Below, piece by piece: positions 41,592 to 49,489 of a DNA stretch of 64,000 bases. Below the pieces are notes generated by a model. The model searched no databases and had not been told where the DNA came from. It was given only the letters and a program-made list of their open reading frames with translations. Numbering within the stretch: position 1 is the stretch's first letter; each line of letters starts with the position of its first letter. This stretch comes from Sphingorhabdus sp. YGSMI21 (GTDB lineage Bacteria > Pseudomonadota > Alphaproteobacteria > Sphingomonadales > Sphingomonadaceae): contig NZ_CP022548.1 in the NCBI RefSeq assembly GCF_002776575.1, positions 2,495,001 to 2,559,000 on the forward strand, written 5' to 3'. A program made the position numbers and the translations under genes.

Positions 41592-41730
41592 AGCTGATTT
41601 ATCCCGTAATCTTCCCCCAATCTATCCACAGCTTTTTGCCGGACGGAAGGGGGCAACAGTTCCCCGACCTGTGGAAAGCGGATAGGCAAACGGCAATAGT
41701 GCCTTTTTCCTGTATTCTGGAGCCAGACCC

Positions 41731-42384
41731 ATGAAATTTTTCGTAGATACCGCCGATACCGCGGAAATTGCCGACCTCGCAGCGACCGGCATGGTCGATG
41801 GCGTCACCACCAACCCGTCGCTGATCAAGAAATCCGGTCGCGATATCATGGAAGTGACCAAGGAAATCTGCGGCCTGACCGATGGTCCGGTGTCCGCCGA
41901 GGTCGTCGCGCTCGATCATGATGCGATGATGAAAGAAGCCGAAGTGCTGCGCAAGATCGCCGACAATGTCTGCATCAAGGTGCCACTGACCGTGGACGGA
42001 CTGAAAACCTGCAAGGCGCTGACCAGCGAGGGCACGATGGTCAATGTGACTCTCTGCTTCTCCGCCAATCAGGCGCTGCTCGCGGCCAAGGCTGGCGCCA
42101 GCTTCATCTCGCCCTTCGTCGGACGGCATGACGACAATGGTCTCGACGGCATGACGCTGATCGAGGATATCCGGCTGATCTACGACAATTACGCGTTCGA
42201 GACCGAAATTCTCGTCGCCTCGATCCGCCACCCGATCCACGTGCTGGAATCCGCCCGCATCGGTGCCGATGTCGGCACCATGCCGCCCAATGTCATCCGT
42301 GGCCTGTTCAAACATGTGCTGACCGACAAGGGCCTCGAAGGCTTTCTGAAGGACTGGAAAGAGACTGGCCAGAATATCGGTTGA
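41731..42384 (+). CDS. fsa: Transaldolase-like fructose-6-phosphate aldolase
   Basis: The 217-residue protein is a short-form transaldolase with [32 protein letters not shown] and the Schiff-base Lys83 in [20 protein letters not shown] and [20 protein letters not shown] complete the family pattern. Members act either as transaldolase in the pentose phosphate pathway or as fructose-6-phosphate aldolase, and sequence alone does not settle which. The 139-base gap before it, after the DUF4197 gene, shows no other feature. Confidence 0.9.
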   Translation: MKFFVDTADTAEIADLAATGMVDGVTTNPSLIKKSGRDIMEVTKEICGLTDGPVSAEVVALDHDAMMKEAEVLRKIADNVCIKVPLTVDGLKTCKALTSEGTMVNVTLCFSANQALLAAKAGASFISPFVGRHDDNGLDGMTLIEDIRLIYDNYAFETEILVASIRHPIHVLESARIGADVGTMPPNVIRGLFKHVLTDKGLEGFLKDWKETGQNIG

Positions 42385-42402
42385 GTCTGATGGGGGACGG
42401 GG

Positions 42403-43356
42403 GTGTTTGGATTTTTCAAACGTAAATCGCTGAAATCGCCGGTATGCGGAAATTGCGGTGAACCTCGCCCGCTCGTCCACACCGGAGAGGCCGGTGCGGA
42501 CGATCTCTTGAAAAATTCGAAACTGTCGCGCGGTGACTATAGCGTGATTTGTCAGAAATGTGCGTCCTCGATCGACGCGCGCTATGATTATCAGCCGGAC
42601 TATTCGAGAGTCAGCGTGTCGCCCGGACGCGACAGTCTTTCAACCGGCGAACGGGACGATCCGGCCGAAGCGCCACCCGGGGCAATCTCGGCGGAAAACC
42701 ATGAACCCGATGCCGGCTATCATGCGGATGCGGAGGACAATTTTTATCGAGACGACGCGGTGCAGAGCAACGATCCCGATGCGCTCTATGAACCGGGCAA
42801 TGGATATCACACGGACGACGAGATCAGGGAAGATGAGCAACGGGCCGGAGAACTGTCGACCTTTCTGCCTGATCCTTCCGGAGACCTTCCTCGCCCGCTT
42901 CGAAAGACGCTTGTCAATTTAGCCGCATTTATTGGCATTTGCCTGGTCGTTTGGTTCTGGACGGATCAACCGCCCGAACAGGACCCCCCAGCGCAATATG
43001 ATGCGCCTGCGACTTCACCCCTTCGGTCTCTGGATGGCAGCGGTTCTGCACTTCGCAGCGGGGCGGTCATTCCCTCGGTGCCTGCCGGAAATCCGGGAGG
43101 CTGGATCTCGTCCGGCGATTATCCGGTCGCCGCTTTGCGAGAGGAGCGAAGCGGTGCTGTCGAATTTCAACTGCGGATCAGCGAGAGTGGCGAAGTTACC
43201 GCCTGCGATATATTGGCATCAAGCGGCCATGCGGATCTCGATACGGCATCCTGCCGCGCATTAATGCGCCGCGCCCGGTTCAGCCCTGCCAGAAATGCCA
43301 GCGGTCAGGCGGTCAGCTCGTCCTACACCAACACGGTGCGCTGGCAGCTACCGTAA
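42403..43356 (+). CDS. Zinc-ribbon protein with a TonB C-terminal domain
   Basis: Read from a GTG at 42403 (18 bp after fsa), the 317-residue protein has an unusual order: a cytoplasmic zinc ribbon (Cys15, Cys18, Cys50, Cys53), an acidic low-complexity linker of about 100 residues, one membrane helix (about 168-187, LVNLAAFIGICLVVWFW), a periplasmic proline-rich part and a TonB C-terminal domain (GGWISSGDYPVAALREERSG; LRISESGEVTACDILASSG). TonB normally has its helix at the very N-terminus. The order suggests regulation or docking on the cytoplasmic side. The gene ends 9 bp before the convergent lipoprotein gene. Confidence 0.82.
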   Translation: MFGFFKRKSLKSPVCGNCGEPRPLVHTGEAGADDLLKNSKLSRGDYSVICQKCASSIDARYDYQPDYSRVSVSPGRDSLSTGERDDPAEAPPGAISAENHEPDAGYHADAEDNFYRDDAVQSNDPDALYEPGNGYHTDDEIREDEQRAGELSTFLPDPSGDLPRPLRKTLVNLAAFIGICLVVWFWTDQPPEQDPPAQYDAPATSPLRSLDGSGSALRSGAVIPSVPAGNPGGWISSGDYPVAALREERSGAVEFQLRISESGEVTACDILASSGHADLDTASCRALMRRARFSPARNASGQAVSSSYTNTVRWQLP

Positions 43357-43365
43357 TGACAGCGA

Positions 43366-44559
43366 TCAAAACCCTCTGGGCGCCGGATCGACCACGGTGA
43401 AGCTGCCGTTGCCGATTTCCTGGACTTCCAGGGCCCGTTCCGAAACCCCGTCGGCCTTGAACCGGAAAACACCGTCCAGTCCGATGAAGCCGCCCTTGTC
43501 GGTCAGCTGATTGATCGGGAAGGGCTCCCCGACTTTCCAGTTGCGGGCAACCTTGACGGTCAGCAGCACTGAATCATAGCCGAGGCTCGACAGGCGAAAC
43601 GGGGCCTTGCCATAGCGGGCGCGATATTTGTCGGCATATTGCTTGTAGAGGCCGTCGGACACGCTGGCGAACCAGGCGCCGCGCATGGATGGTGCGCCGG
43701 CCAGATTGCTGCTGGTATTCCAGAGGTCGGTGCCGAGGATTTTCGCCGTGCCGCTGGCATTTTTGCGAATATAGGGCGCGGCCTTGATCGCCATGTCGCC
43801 ATTGTCGGCAAGCAGCACCGCTTCGAAATCACCATTTTCGGCAAGTTTCTTGGTCGCCGCCTCGATCGACTGGGAATCGCGGTTGAACGTCTGGATCGAA
43901 ACCACGGTGCCGCCGGCGTCTTTCACGCTGCGCAGCAGGGTCGAGGATGCCCGCTGGCCATAGACGCCGTTGGGGACCAGCGCGGCAAAGCGGTTCATGC
44001 CTTTCGATCTGGCATAGGTGACGACCCGGTTGATCGATTGCGAGGGGATATGACCCAATATGAAGACATTATTGCCGGCGGCGCCGCTGTCGTTGGAGAA
44101 ACTCAGGATCGGTACGCCGGCTGGCCGTGCGATATTGGCGGTCGCTACGACATTGTCGCTGAGCAGCGGGCCGATGATCAGCTTGTTACCGTCGCGAATG
44201 GCGCTCTGCGCCGCCAATGCAGCGCCCTTGGCCGTGTCATAGCTGGTCATGCGGATATTGTCCGCCTGAGTGTCAAGCAGCGCCATGGTTGTGGCATTGG
44301 CCAGCGACTGGCCGATACCGGCATTCTTGCCGGACAGCGGCACCAGCAAGGCTATGCGGTGATGTTTCTGGTCGTCGGGCAGACCTGCGGTCACTGGCGG
44401 CGGTGCTGGCGCGTCGGTCCGCACCGGCTCTGCGCCACGCGGGACTACGGTCGAACAGCCGGCCAGCATCGCAATGGCGGAGAGGCCCGCCCACTTCAAA
44501 ATGCCGCGTCGTCTGCTTTGATCTTGTCCTAGATGTACCTTGTCTGCCATGACCGTCAT
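43366..44559 (-). CDS. LpoA-like periplasmic-binding lipoprotein (penicillin-binding protein activator)
   Basis: The ATG at 44559 has AGGAG eight bases upstream; the 397-residue protein has a lipoprotein signal (AGLSAIAMLAGC) and a type 1 periplasmic-binding fold (HHRIALLVPLSGKNAGIGQSL; IGPLLSDNVVATANI; GYDSVLLTVKVARNW). In enterobacteria the neighbour of rsmI is lpoA, which activates PBP1a. The N-terminal TPR domain of E. coli LpoA is absent here, so it matches only the C-terminal part. It starts back to back with rsmI (CATATG, 44557-44562). Confidence 0.8.
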   Translation of the reverse strand: MTVMADKVHLGQDQSRRRGILKWAGLSAIAMLAGCSTVVPRGAEPVRTDAPAPPPVTAGLPDDQKHHRIALLVPLSGKNAGIGQSLANATTMALLDTQADNIRMTSYDTAKGAALAAQSAIRDGNKLIIGPLLSDNVVATANIARPAGVPILSFSNDSGAAGNNVFILGHIPSQSINRVVTYARSKGMNRFAALVPNGVYGQRASSTLLRSVKDAGGTVVSIQTFNRDSQSIEAATKKLAENGDFEAVLLADNGDMAIKAAPYIRKNASGTAKILGTDLWNTSSNLAGAPSMRGAWFASVSDGLYKQYADKYRARYGKAPFRLSSLGYDSVLLTVKVARNWKVGEPFPINQLTDKGGFIGLDGVFRFKADGVSERALEVQEIGNGSFTVVDPAPRGF

Positions 44560-45399
44560 ATGTCTGCTCCTGCCCAATCCGGTCTCTATATCGTCGCCAC
44601 CCCGATCGGCAACCTCGGAGATTTGTCGCGCCGCGCCGAAGCAACGCTCGCTGCCGCCGATATCATCCTGGTCGAAGATACAAGAGTGACGGGCAAGCTA
44701 TTGAATCATATCGGCAAAAAGTCAAAGATGATGGTCTATAACGACCATAAGTCTGCGGCCGACCGGGATGCGATTTTGGACGCGGTGCGATGTAAAATTG
44801 TCGCACTGGTCAGCGATGCGGGAACGCCCCTGATTTCCGATCCCGGCTACAAGCTGGTTCGCGATGCGCAGGCGGCGGGCCTCTATGTTACCACGATCCC
44901 CGGCCCAAGCGCAGCGATCGCCGCGCTGACCCTGTCCGGACTGCCCAGCGACCGCTTTCTTTTCGAAGGATTTCTGCCGAGCAAGACCAAGGCGCGGAGC
45001 GAATCGCTCGCGGCTTTAAAGACACTCAACGCCAGTCTGATCTTTTACGAAAATGGCTCGCGGCTGGGGGCGATGCTGGCCGACTCGCTGGCTGTGCTGG
45101 GGGACCGCAAGGCGGCGGTTATTCGCGAGATTACCAAGCGTTTCGAGGAAGCTGTGGCCGGTTCCCTGAGCGAACTGGCCGAGCGCTACGGTTCGGAAAA
45201 ACCGAAGGGCGAGATTGTCGTAATTATCGGCCCGCCCGTCGCACCAGAAGCGGCCAGCGAAGCAGATATCGAGGCGGCGTTACGCGAAGCGCTGGAGCGC
45301 TTGCCGGCATCGAAAGCGGCTGGCGAGGTGGCCAAGGCCTTCAACACTGACCGCAAGGCGCTTTACGAACTGGCCAACCGATGGAAATCGGGAAAATGA
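44560..45399 (+). CDS. rsmI: 16S rRNA C1402 ribose 2'-O-methyltransferase
   Basis: The 279-residue SAM-dependent methyltransferase has LYIVATPIGNLGDLS, LVEDTRVTGKLLNHIG, VSDAGTPLISDPGY and TIPGPSAAIAALTLSGLP, the complete RsmI signature of the tetrapyrrole-methylase fold. It modifies C1402 in the decoding centre. The start at 44560 abuts the start codon of the divergent lipoprotein gene, and no clear ribosome-binding site precedes it; an upstream in-frame ATG (44533) also lacks one. Confidence 0.95.
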   Translation: MSAPAQSGLYIVATPIGNLGDLSRRAEATLAAADIILVEDTRVTGKLLNHIGKKSKMMVYNDHKSAADRDAILDAVRCKIVALVSDAGTPLISDPGYKLVRDAQAAGLYVTTIPGPSAAIAALTLSGLPSDRFLFEGFLPSKTKARSESLAALKTLNASLIFYENGSRLGAMLADSLAVLGDRKAAVIREITKRFEEAVAGSLSELAERYGSEKPKGEIVVIIGPPVAPEAASEADIEAALREALERLPASKAAGEVAKAFNTDRKALYELANRWKSGK

Positions 45400-45417
45400 G
45401 CGCTTGTCCGCCTCGCA

Positions 45418-45504
45418 CCGTTCGCCCTGAGCCTGTCGAAGGGCCTCTATCGGTCCTGCGGTGCCTTGGCGATCCAGATGCTTCGACAGGCTCAGCACGA
45501 ACGG
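45418..45504. repeat. Inverted pair of CCTTCGACAGGCTCAG-type repeats before yraN
   Basis: CCGTTCGCCCTGAGCCTGTC (from 45418) and its near complement CTTCGACAGGCTCAGCACGA (45480-45504) flank about 35 bases. The same unit occurs at 10703, 11036, 45905, 46017, 46061 and 59097. It fills most of the rsmI-yraN gap. Confidence 0.8.
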
Positions 45505-45535
45505 CAGTGCTAAAATCACCTATGGTATCCAGAAG

Positions 45536-45889
45536 TTGAAGCGCGAGGCTGCGGAGAAACGCGGCCGCCAGGCCGAAAAGACCGCAGCCCGCTTCCTGCG
45601 CCTGAAAGGCTGGCGGATATTGGACGAACGGGTGCGGACGCCCCGCGGCGAGGTCGATCTGGTGGCCAAACGCGGCGGACTGGTTGCCTTTGTCGAGGTG
45701 AAGGCGCGCACGAAGCTGGAGGATCTGGAACAGGCGATCGACCTGAAACGGTTGCAGCGCGTCGCCGATGCCGTAGAAATACTCTATCCGCAATATTGCA
45801 CCAAGGGTGAAGATGCGCGGATCGATGTAATACTGGTCGCGCCAAGACGTCTACCGGTCCATTTGACTAATGTATGGCATGGATTCTAG
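45536..45889 (+). CDS. yraN: UPF0102 family protein YraN (endonuclease-like fold)
   Basis: No ATG is available in frame; the TTG at 45536, just after a repeat, starts a 117-residue protein of family length: KREAAEKRGRQAEKTAARFL, then GEVDLVAKRGGLVAFVEVKAR, which has the D...E-x-K pattern of the restriction-endonuclease-like fold, and AVEILYPQY. The biochemical role of the family is unknown. It lies in the conserved rsmI-yraN-gshB order. Confidence 0.85.
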   Translation: MKREAAEKRGRQAEKTAARFLRLKGWRILDERVRTPRGEVDLVAKRGGLVAFVEVKARTKLEDLEQAIDLKRLQRVADAVEILYPQYCTKGEDARIDVILVAPRRLPVHLTNVWHGF

Positions 45890-45904
45890 AATCCGGGCAT
45901 TGTG

Positions 45905-46134
45905 CCGTTCGTCCTGAGCCTGTCGAAGGACGCCTGCCGTCGATGAGCGTAGTTCGTCGGCCTCAGGAATAACGGAGAACGGATCGAACTTTTCCTTTCC
46001 AGCGCTAAACAAAAAGGCCCTTCGACAAGCTCAGGACGAACGGTTAGAACCGCCTATCCCCCGTTCGTCTCGAGCGAAGTCGAGAGACGACTGCCGCTAT
46101 GCCGATGTGTCTCGACTAGGCTCAACACGAACGG
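45905..46134. repeat. Three further repeat copies before gshB
   Basis: Single copies at 45905-45930 (CCGTTCGTCCTGAGCCTGTC) and 46017-46043 (opposite orientation), and an inverted pair at 46061-46134 with CCGTTCGTCTCGAGCGAAGT and its partner ending CTCAACACGAACGG. No gene is present in this gap. Confidence 0.8.
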
Positions 46135-46166
46135 TAAGCGGGTTCGAAAATGACTAAGGAATGCAA

Positions 46167-47123
46167 ATGACCCTGAAAATCGCCGTACAGATGGATCCGA
46201 TGGAAAGCGTAAACATCGCGGGCGACAGCAGCTTCGCGCTGATGCTCTGCGCCCAGAAGCGCGGGCATCAGATTTTCCATTATGACGTCAAGGGCCTGAC
46301 CCTGCAGGCCAATGGCCGCCTGACCACACCGGCTCATCCGGTGACCGTGCGGCCAGTGAAGGGCGACCATTTCACCTTCGGCGAGTCCGTAAAACTCGAC
46401 CTCGGCAGCGATGTCGACGTCGTGCTGATGCGTCAGGACCCGCCGTTTCACGTCGGCTATATCACCGCGACGCATTTGCTCGAGCGGATCGAGGGCGAGA
46501 CACTGGTGGTCAACAACCCCGTCTCCGTCCGCAACGCGCCGGAGAAAGTCTATGTGCTTGACTATGCCCAGTTCATGCCGCCGACCCTGATCACCCGCGA
46601 CCTCGACGAAGTGCGCGCCTTCCAGAAGGAACATGGCGGCGTGGTGGTCAAGCCGCTGCACGGCAATGGTGGCAAGGCGATCTTCCTGGTGCCGGAAGAC
46701 GGCAGCAATCTCAGCGCATTGTTCGAGGTGTTTAACCAGACCTGGCCAGAACCGCATATGGTCCAGCCCTTCCTTCCCGAAGTGCATCAGGGCGACAAGC
46801 GCATTGTGCTGGTCGACGGCGAAGTTGCCGGTGCGATCAACCGCAAGCCGGGCGAAGGCGAATTCCGCAGCAACCTCGCGCAGGGCGGCTATGCCGAAGC
46901 GGCGGAGCTGACCGACCGCGAGAAAGAAATCTGCGCGGCCATGGGACCGGATCTGAAACGGCTCGGGCTGATCTTCGTCGGCATCGATGTCATCGGCGGC
47001 AAGTGGCTGACCGAGATCAACGTGACCTCGCCGACCGGCATTGTCGCAATCGACAATTTCAACGGCACCGATACGGCGGGCATGATCTGGGACGCAATCG
47101 AGCGGCGAATTGCCGAACAATAG
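46167..47123 (+). CDS. gshB: Glutathione synthetase
   Basis: The ATG at 46167 lies six bases after TAAGGA and gives 318 residues; the ATG at 46161 is too close to it. The ATP-grasp enzyme has KIAVQMDPMESVNIAGDSSF, VLMRQDPPFHVGYI, GVVVKPLHGNGGKAIFLV, and the C-terminal GIDVIGGKWLTEINVTSPTG. It joins gamma-glutamylcysteine and glycine to make glutathione. Next to yraN and rsmI, as in many proteobacteria. Confidence 0.95.
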   Translation: MTLKIAVQMDPMESVNIAGDSSFALMLCAQKRGHQIFHYDVKGLTLQANGRLTTPAHPVTVRPVKGDHFTFGESVKLDLGSDVDVVLMRQDPPFHVGYITATHLLERIEGETLVVNNPVSVRNAPEKVYVLDYAQFMPPTLITRDLDEVRAFQKEHGGVVVKPLHGNGGKAIFLVPEDGSNLSALFEVFNQTWPEPHMVQPFLPEVHQGDKRIVLVDGEVAGAINRKPGEGEFRSNLAQGGYAEAAELTDREKEICAAMGPDLKRLGLIFVGIDVIGGKWLTEINVTSPTGIVAIDNFNGTDTAGMIWDAIERRIAEQ

Positions 47124-47144
47124 TAAGGCAGCAGACCGCGCGCG

Positions 47145-47747
47145 ATGAGCAACTGGGTAACCGACCTGATCGAACAGGGTGGCTATTGGGCCATTGCGCT
47201 GCTCATGGCACTGGAAAATATCTTCCCGCCAATCCCGTCCGAGCTGATCATGGGGCTCGGCGGCGTCGGCGTGGGGCAGGGGACATTCCACCCGGCCTGG
47301 CTGGTGCTGGTTGGCACTATCGGGTCGCTGGCCGGCAATTATGTCTGGTTCATGATCGGGCGCCATTGGAACGAGGATGATCTGCGCGCTTTCGTCCGCA
47401 AACACGGCCGCTGGCTGACACTCGACGTCGAGACGGTCAACCGGATCGACCGGATTTTCGACAATCATGGCCAGTGGGTGGTCTTTGTCGCCCGCTTCAT
47501 CCCCAATATAAGGACGATGATTTCCGTGCCCGCCGGCCTGTTCGGCATGTCGCACAAACGCTTCATCCTCGCGACCAGCGCCGGCGCCGCCGTCTGGAAC
47601 AGCGCTCTGGTCTATGCTGGCTATACGTTGCAGCAGAATGTCGAGAATATCGGGCAATATCTCGGACCGGTGTCGCTCGGCGTGATCGGGTTGCTTGTCG
47701 TCATCTATGTCTGGCGAATTATTTTCTGGCGGCCGAAGGAGGGGTGA
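47145..47747 (+). CDS. DedA family membrane protein
   Basis: The 200-residue integral membrane protein has the DedA motifs LENIFPPIPSELIMGLGG, GSLAGNYVWFMIGR and FVARFIPNIRTMISVPAGL, with conserved Gly/Arg/Pro residues. DedA proteins are needed for membrane homeostasis and several flip phospholipids or undecaprenyl phosphate. It begins 21 bp after gshB and is likely in the same transcript. Confidence 0.92.
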   Translation: MSNWVTDLIEQGGYWAIALLMALENIFPPIPSELIMGLGGVGVGQGTFHPAWLVLVGTIGSLAGNYVWFMIGRHWNEDDLRAFVRKHGRWLTLDVETVNRIDRIFDNHGQWVVFVARFIPNIRTMISVPAGLFGMSHKRFILATSAGAAVWNSALVYAGYTLQQNVENIGQYLGPVSLGVIGLLVVIYVWRIIFWRPKEG

Positions 47748-47820
47748 GGCACATAATAGCGTTTATATTCCGAGGATGATCCGGGATGCGGTCGGGGCGA
47801 GAGCGGGGTGAGATGTCAAT

Positions 47821-49263
47821 ATGAAAAAATTGGACATTGCCTTCGAAAAACCAGCATTAATCAGCGTCTTGGCTTTCTCGCTCTCTTTGCAGGGGTGCGT
47901 GAAAATTCAGGATAATGACGAAGCCACTTTCGCTCAAGCTGATATCGAAATGCCGGAAACAGCTAAATCCCTCCAATGGGCGCGCAACAGCTGTTCCAAA
48001 GATGACGATATCCCGTCAGAAATTATTGATGCGAGTCAGCTGCGAGGTGCATCCGCACTTGTTGCCAAAATTGAAACGATAGGCGAAGCAGATCCTATCA
48101 TTGTACATGGTTCGTTTGTCGGTGAGGATTTTAGCGCTTTAAGTGATGGGCCTGCAGCAATTTGTTTCGTAGGAACGGACCTACAAAATACCAAATGGGA
48201 TAAGGTGAATCTAACAAAGTTGCGGTTTATTGATGTCAACCTCAGCTCGGCGTCGTTCTATGAAGCGGTGCTCCCGGACATTTATTTTCACAATGTGAAC
48301 CTCACCGAGGCTAGCTTCGGATCATCAAAACTGAAGAATGGAATCTTTGTCGGTGGTTGGCGCAATAGGCTCGGTGATACGAGCTTCCGCAATGCCGATC
48401 TCTCTGGCTTCACATTCTATTGTGGCCTGACAATGAACTCCAGATGCAGCAGCACAGGTGGAGTGGTGAATATGAGTGGTACCAACCTGACCGATAGCAA
48501 CTTGTCATCATTCCCGAGCTTCGGTGCGGTCAAATATGATGGTGCTTTGGTCAACCGGACCAAACTCTCGCCCAGGGACATTCCATATTTCGAAAAGGCT
48601 CGGACCAACGGTCCAGTGATTCTTGAGAATGTGCATCCCAGAGCAGAGGTGCAAGCGCGGTTAACAGCAAGCGAATTTCGGCAGCTAATCGTCGAATCTG
48701 TCGAAGCCCGGATGGATTCCGAAGCAAGTGCCGTTCCCGGCTCAGACTGCAGCGAGGCTGCTAATTGCGTGATCGACGGATATCGAACACGAGCAAGCGA
48801 AGTGACTGGCTCATCAGGCGATCCGTTAAAATTGCAAGCAGGTGAAAGCATGGAATTCTATGAGGAGGTGCTGCCCTTGTCTGGCAAATTTCGACATTCG
48901 GATGTCTACCGTCGCATTCTTCCTGTACTCAAATCAGCGGCGTTTCAAAATGCTAAAATAACCAAGAATGAAGACGGCACGTACAGAGTCAGAGGTAACG
49001 CTGTCGGCGGGAACGGTCACCTGTGCGGCCTTATCGCCCATAGTCTGAAATTTGATCCCGGCTCGGGTTGGTTTTCTGGTCCACCCTATAACCCGGAAAT
49101 TAACACTGATCAGGATTATTCTGTTCCGGTTCTGGGAATTGTCGGAAACTCTATGATCTTCCCATATTCGGGCAATGTCGCCCAAACGCCGGAACCCGCG
49201 CTAGATTATTACTGGTGCGGCGCTCGAGCAGGATTTAATACAATGAAGCGATTAGATCCTTAA
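47821..49263 (+). CDS. Lipoprotein with pentapeptide-like repeats
   Basis: The 480-residue protein has a lipoprotein signal with lipobox LQGC (Cys26). Residues about 100-240 carry pentapeptide-like A(N/D)L-x-x repeats (for example FVGTDLQNTKWDKVNLTKLR, VNLSSASFYEAVLP, VNLTEASFGSSKL, FRNADLSGF), which fold into a right-handed beta helix. The C-terminal half has paired cysteines and is not recognised. Base composition is visibly AT-richer than the adjacent genes, so it may be acquired. The function is unknown; an envelope location is inferred. Confidence 0.75.
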   Translation: MKKLDIAFEKPALISVLAFSLSLQGCVKIQDNDEATFAQADIEMPETAKSLQWARNSCSKDDDIPSEIIDASQLRGASALVAKIETIGEADPIIVHGSFVGEDFSALSDGPAAICFVGTDLQNTKWDKVNLTKLRFIDVNLSSASFYEAVLPDIYFHNVNLTEASFGSSKLKNGIFVGGWRNRLGDTSFRNADLSGFTFYCGLTMNSRCSSTGGVVNMSGTNLTDSNLSSFPSFGAVKYDGALVNRTKLSPRDIPYFEKARTNGPVILENVHPRAEVQARLTASEFRQLIVESVEARMDSEASAVPGSDCSEAANCVIDGYRTRASEVTGSSGDPLKLQAGESMEFYEEVLPLSGKFRHSDVYRRILPVLKSAAFQNAKITKNEDGTYRVRGNAVGGNGHLCGLIAHSLKFDPGSGWFSGPPYNPEINTDQDYSVPVLGIVGNSMIFPYSGNVAQTPEPALDYYWCGARAGFNTMKRLDP

Positions 49264-49310
49264 GGTCGAGGATGTGCATGCCGATACATATCCTGAAAAT
49301 CCAGGAATTC

Positions 49311-49400
49311 CCTCTCCCATAGGAAGAGGACGAATTCCCACGTTTCCAATCTCTTCATTGCGAGTGCAGCGCAGCGATCAAGAGCGGCTCGGGCTTTAAG
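49311..49400. repeat. Two partial intergenic repeats
   Basis: An imperfect CCTCTCCCATAGGAAGAGG outer hairpin (49311-49329) is followed by half of a CATTGCGAG...GCAGCGATC element (49353-49400), which is complete at 54171-54255 and 59993-60079. Between two converging genes; no protein encoded. Confidence 0.65.
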
Positions 49401-49489
49401 TCGCGGATAACCGACTCACTGCGGGTATCAGCATCAGGCCGGACAGCAGTTTCTGGACCGGCCTGACGCGATCAACGGGAGAGTGTTGA

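Noticed and set aside
41610..41625. CTATCCACAG resembling a DnaA box
   Set aside because: One near-match alone; no cluster of boxes, no AT-rich unwinding region and no dnaA or parAB genes nearby, so not an origin.
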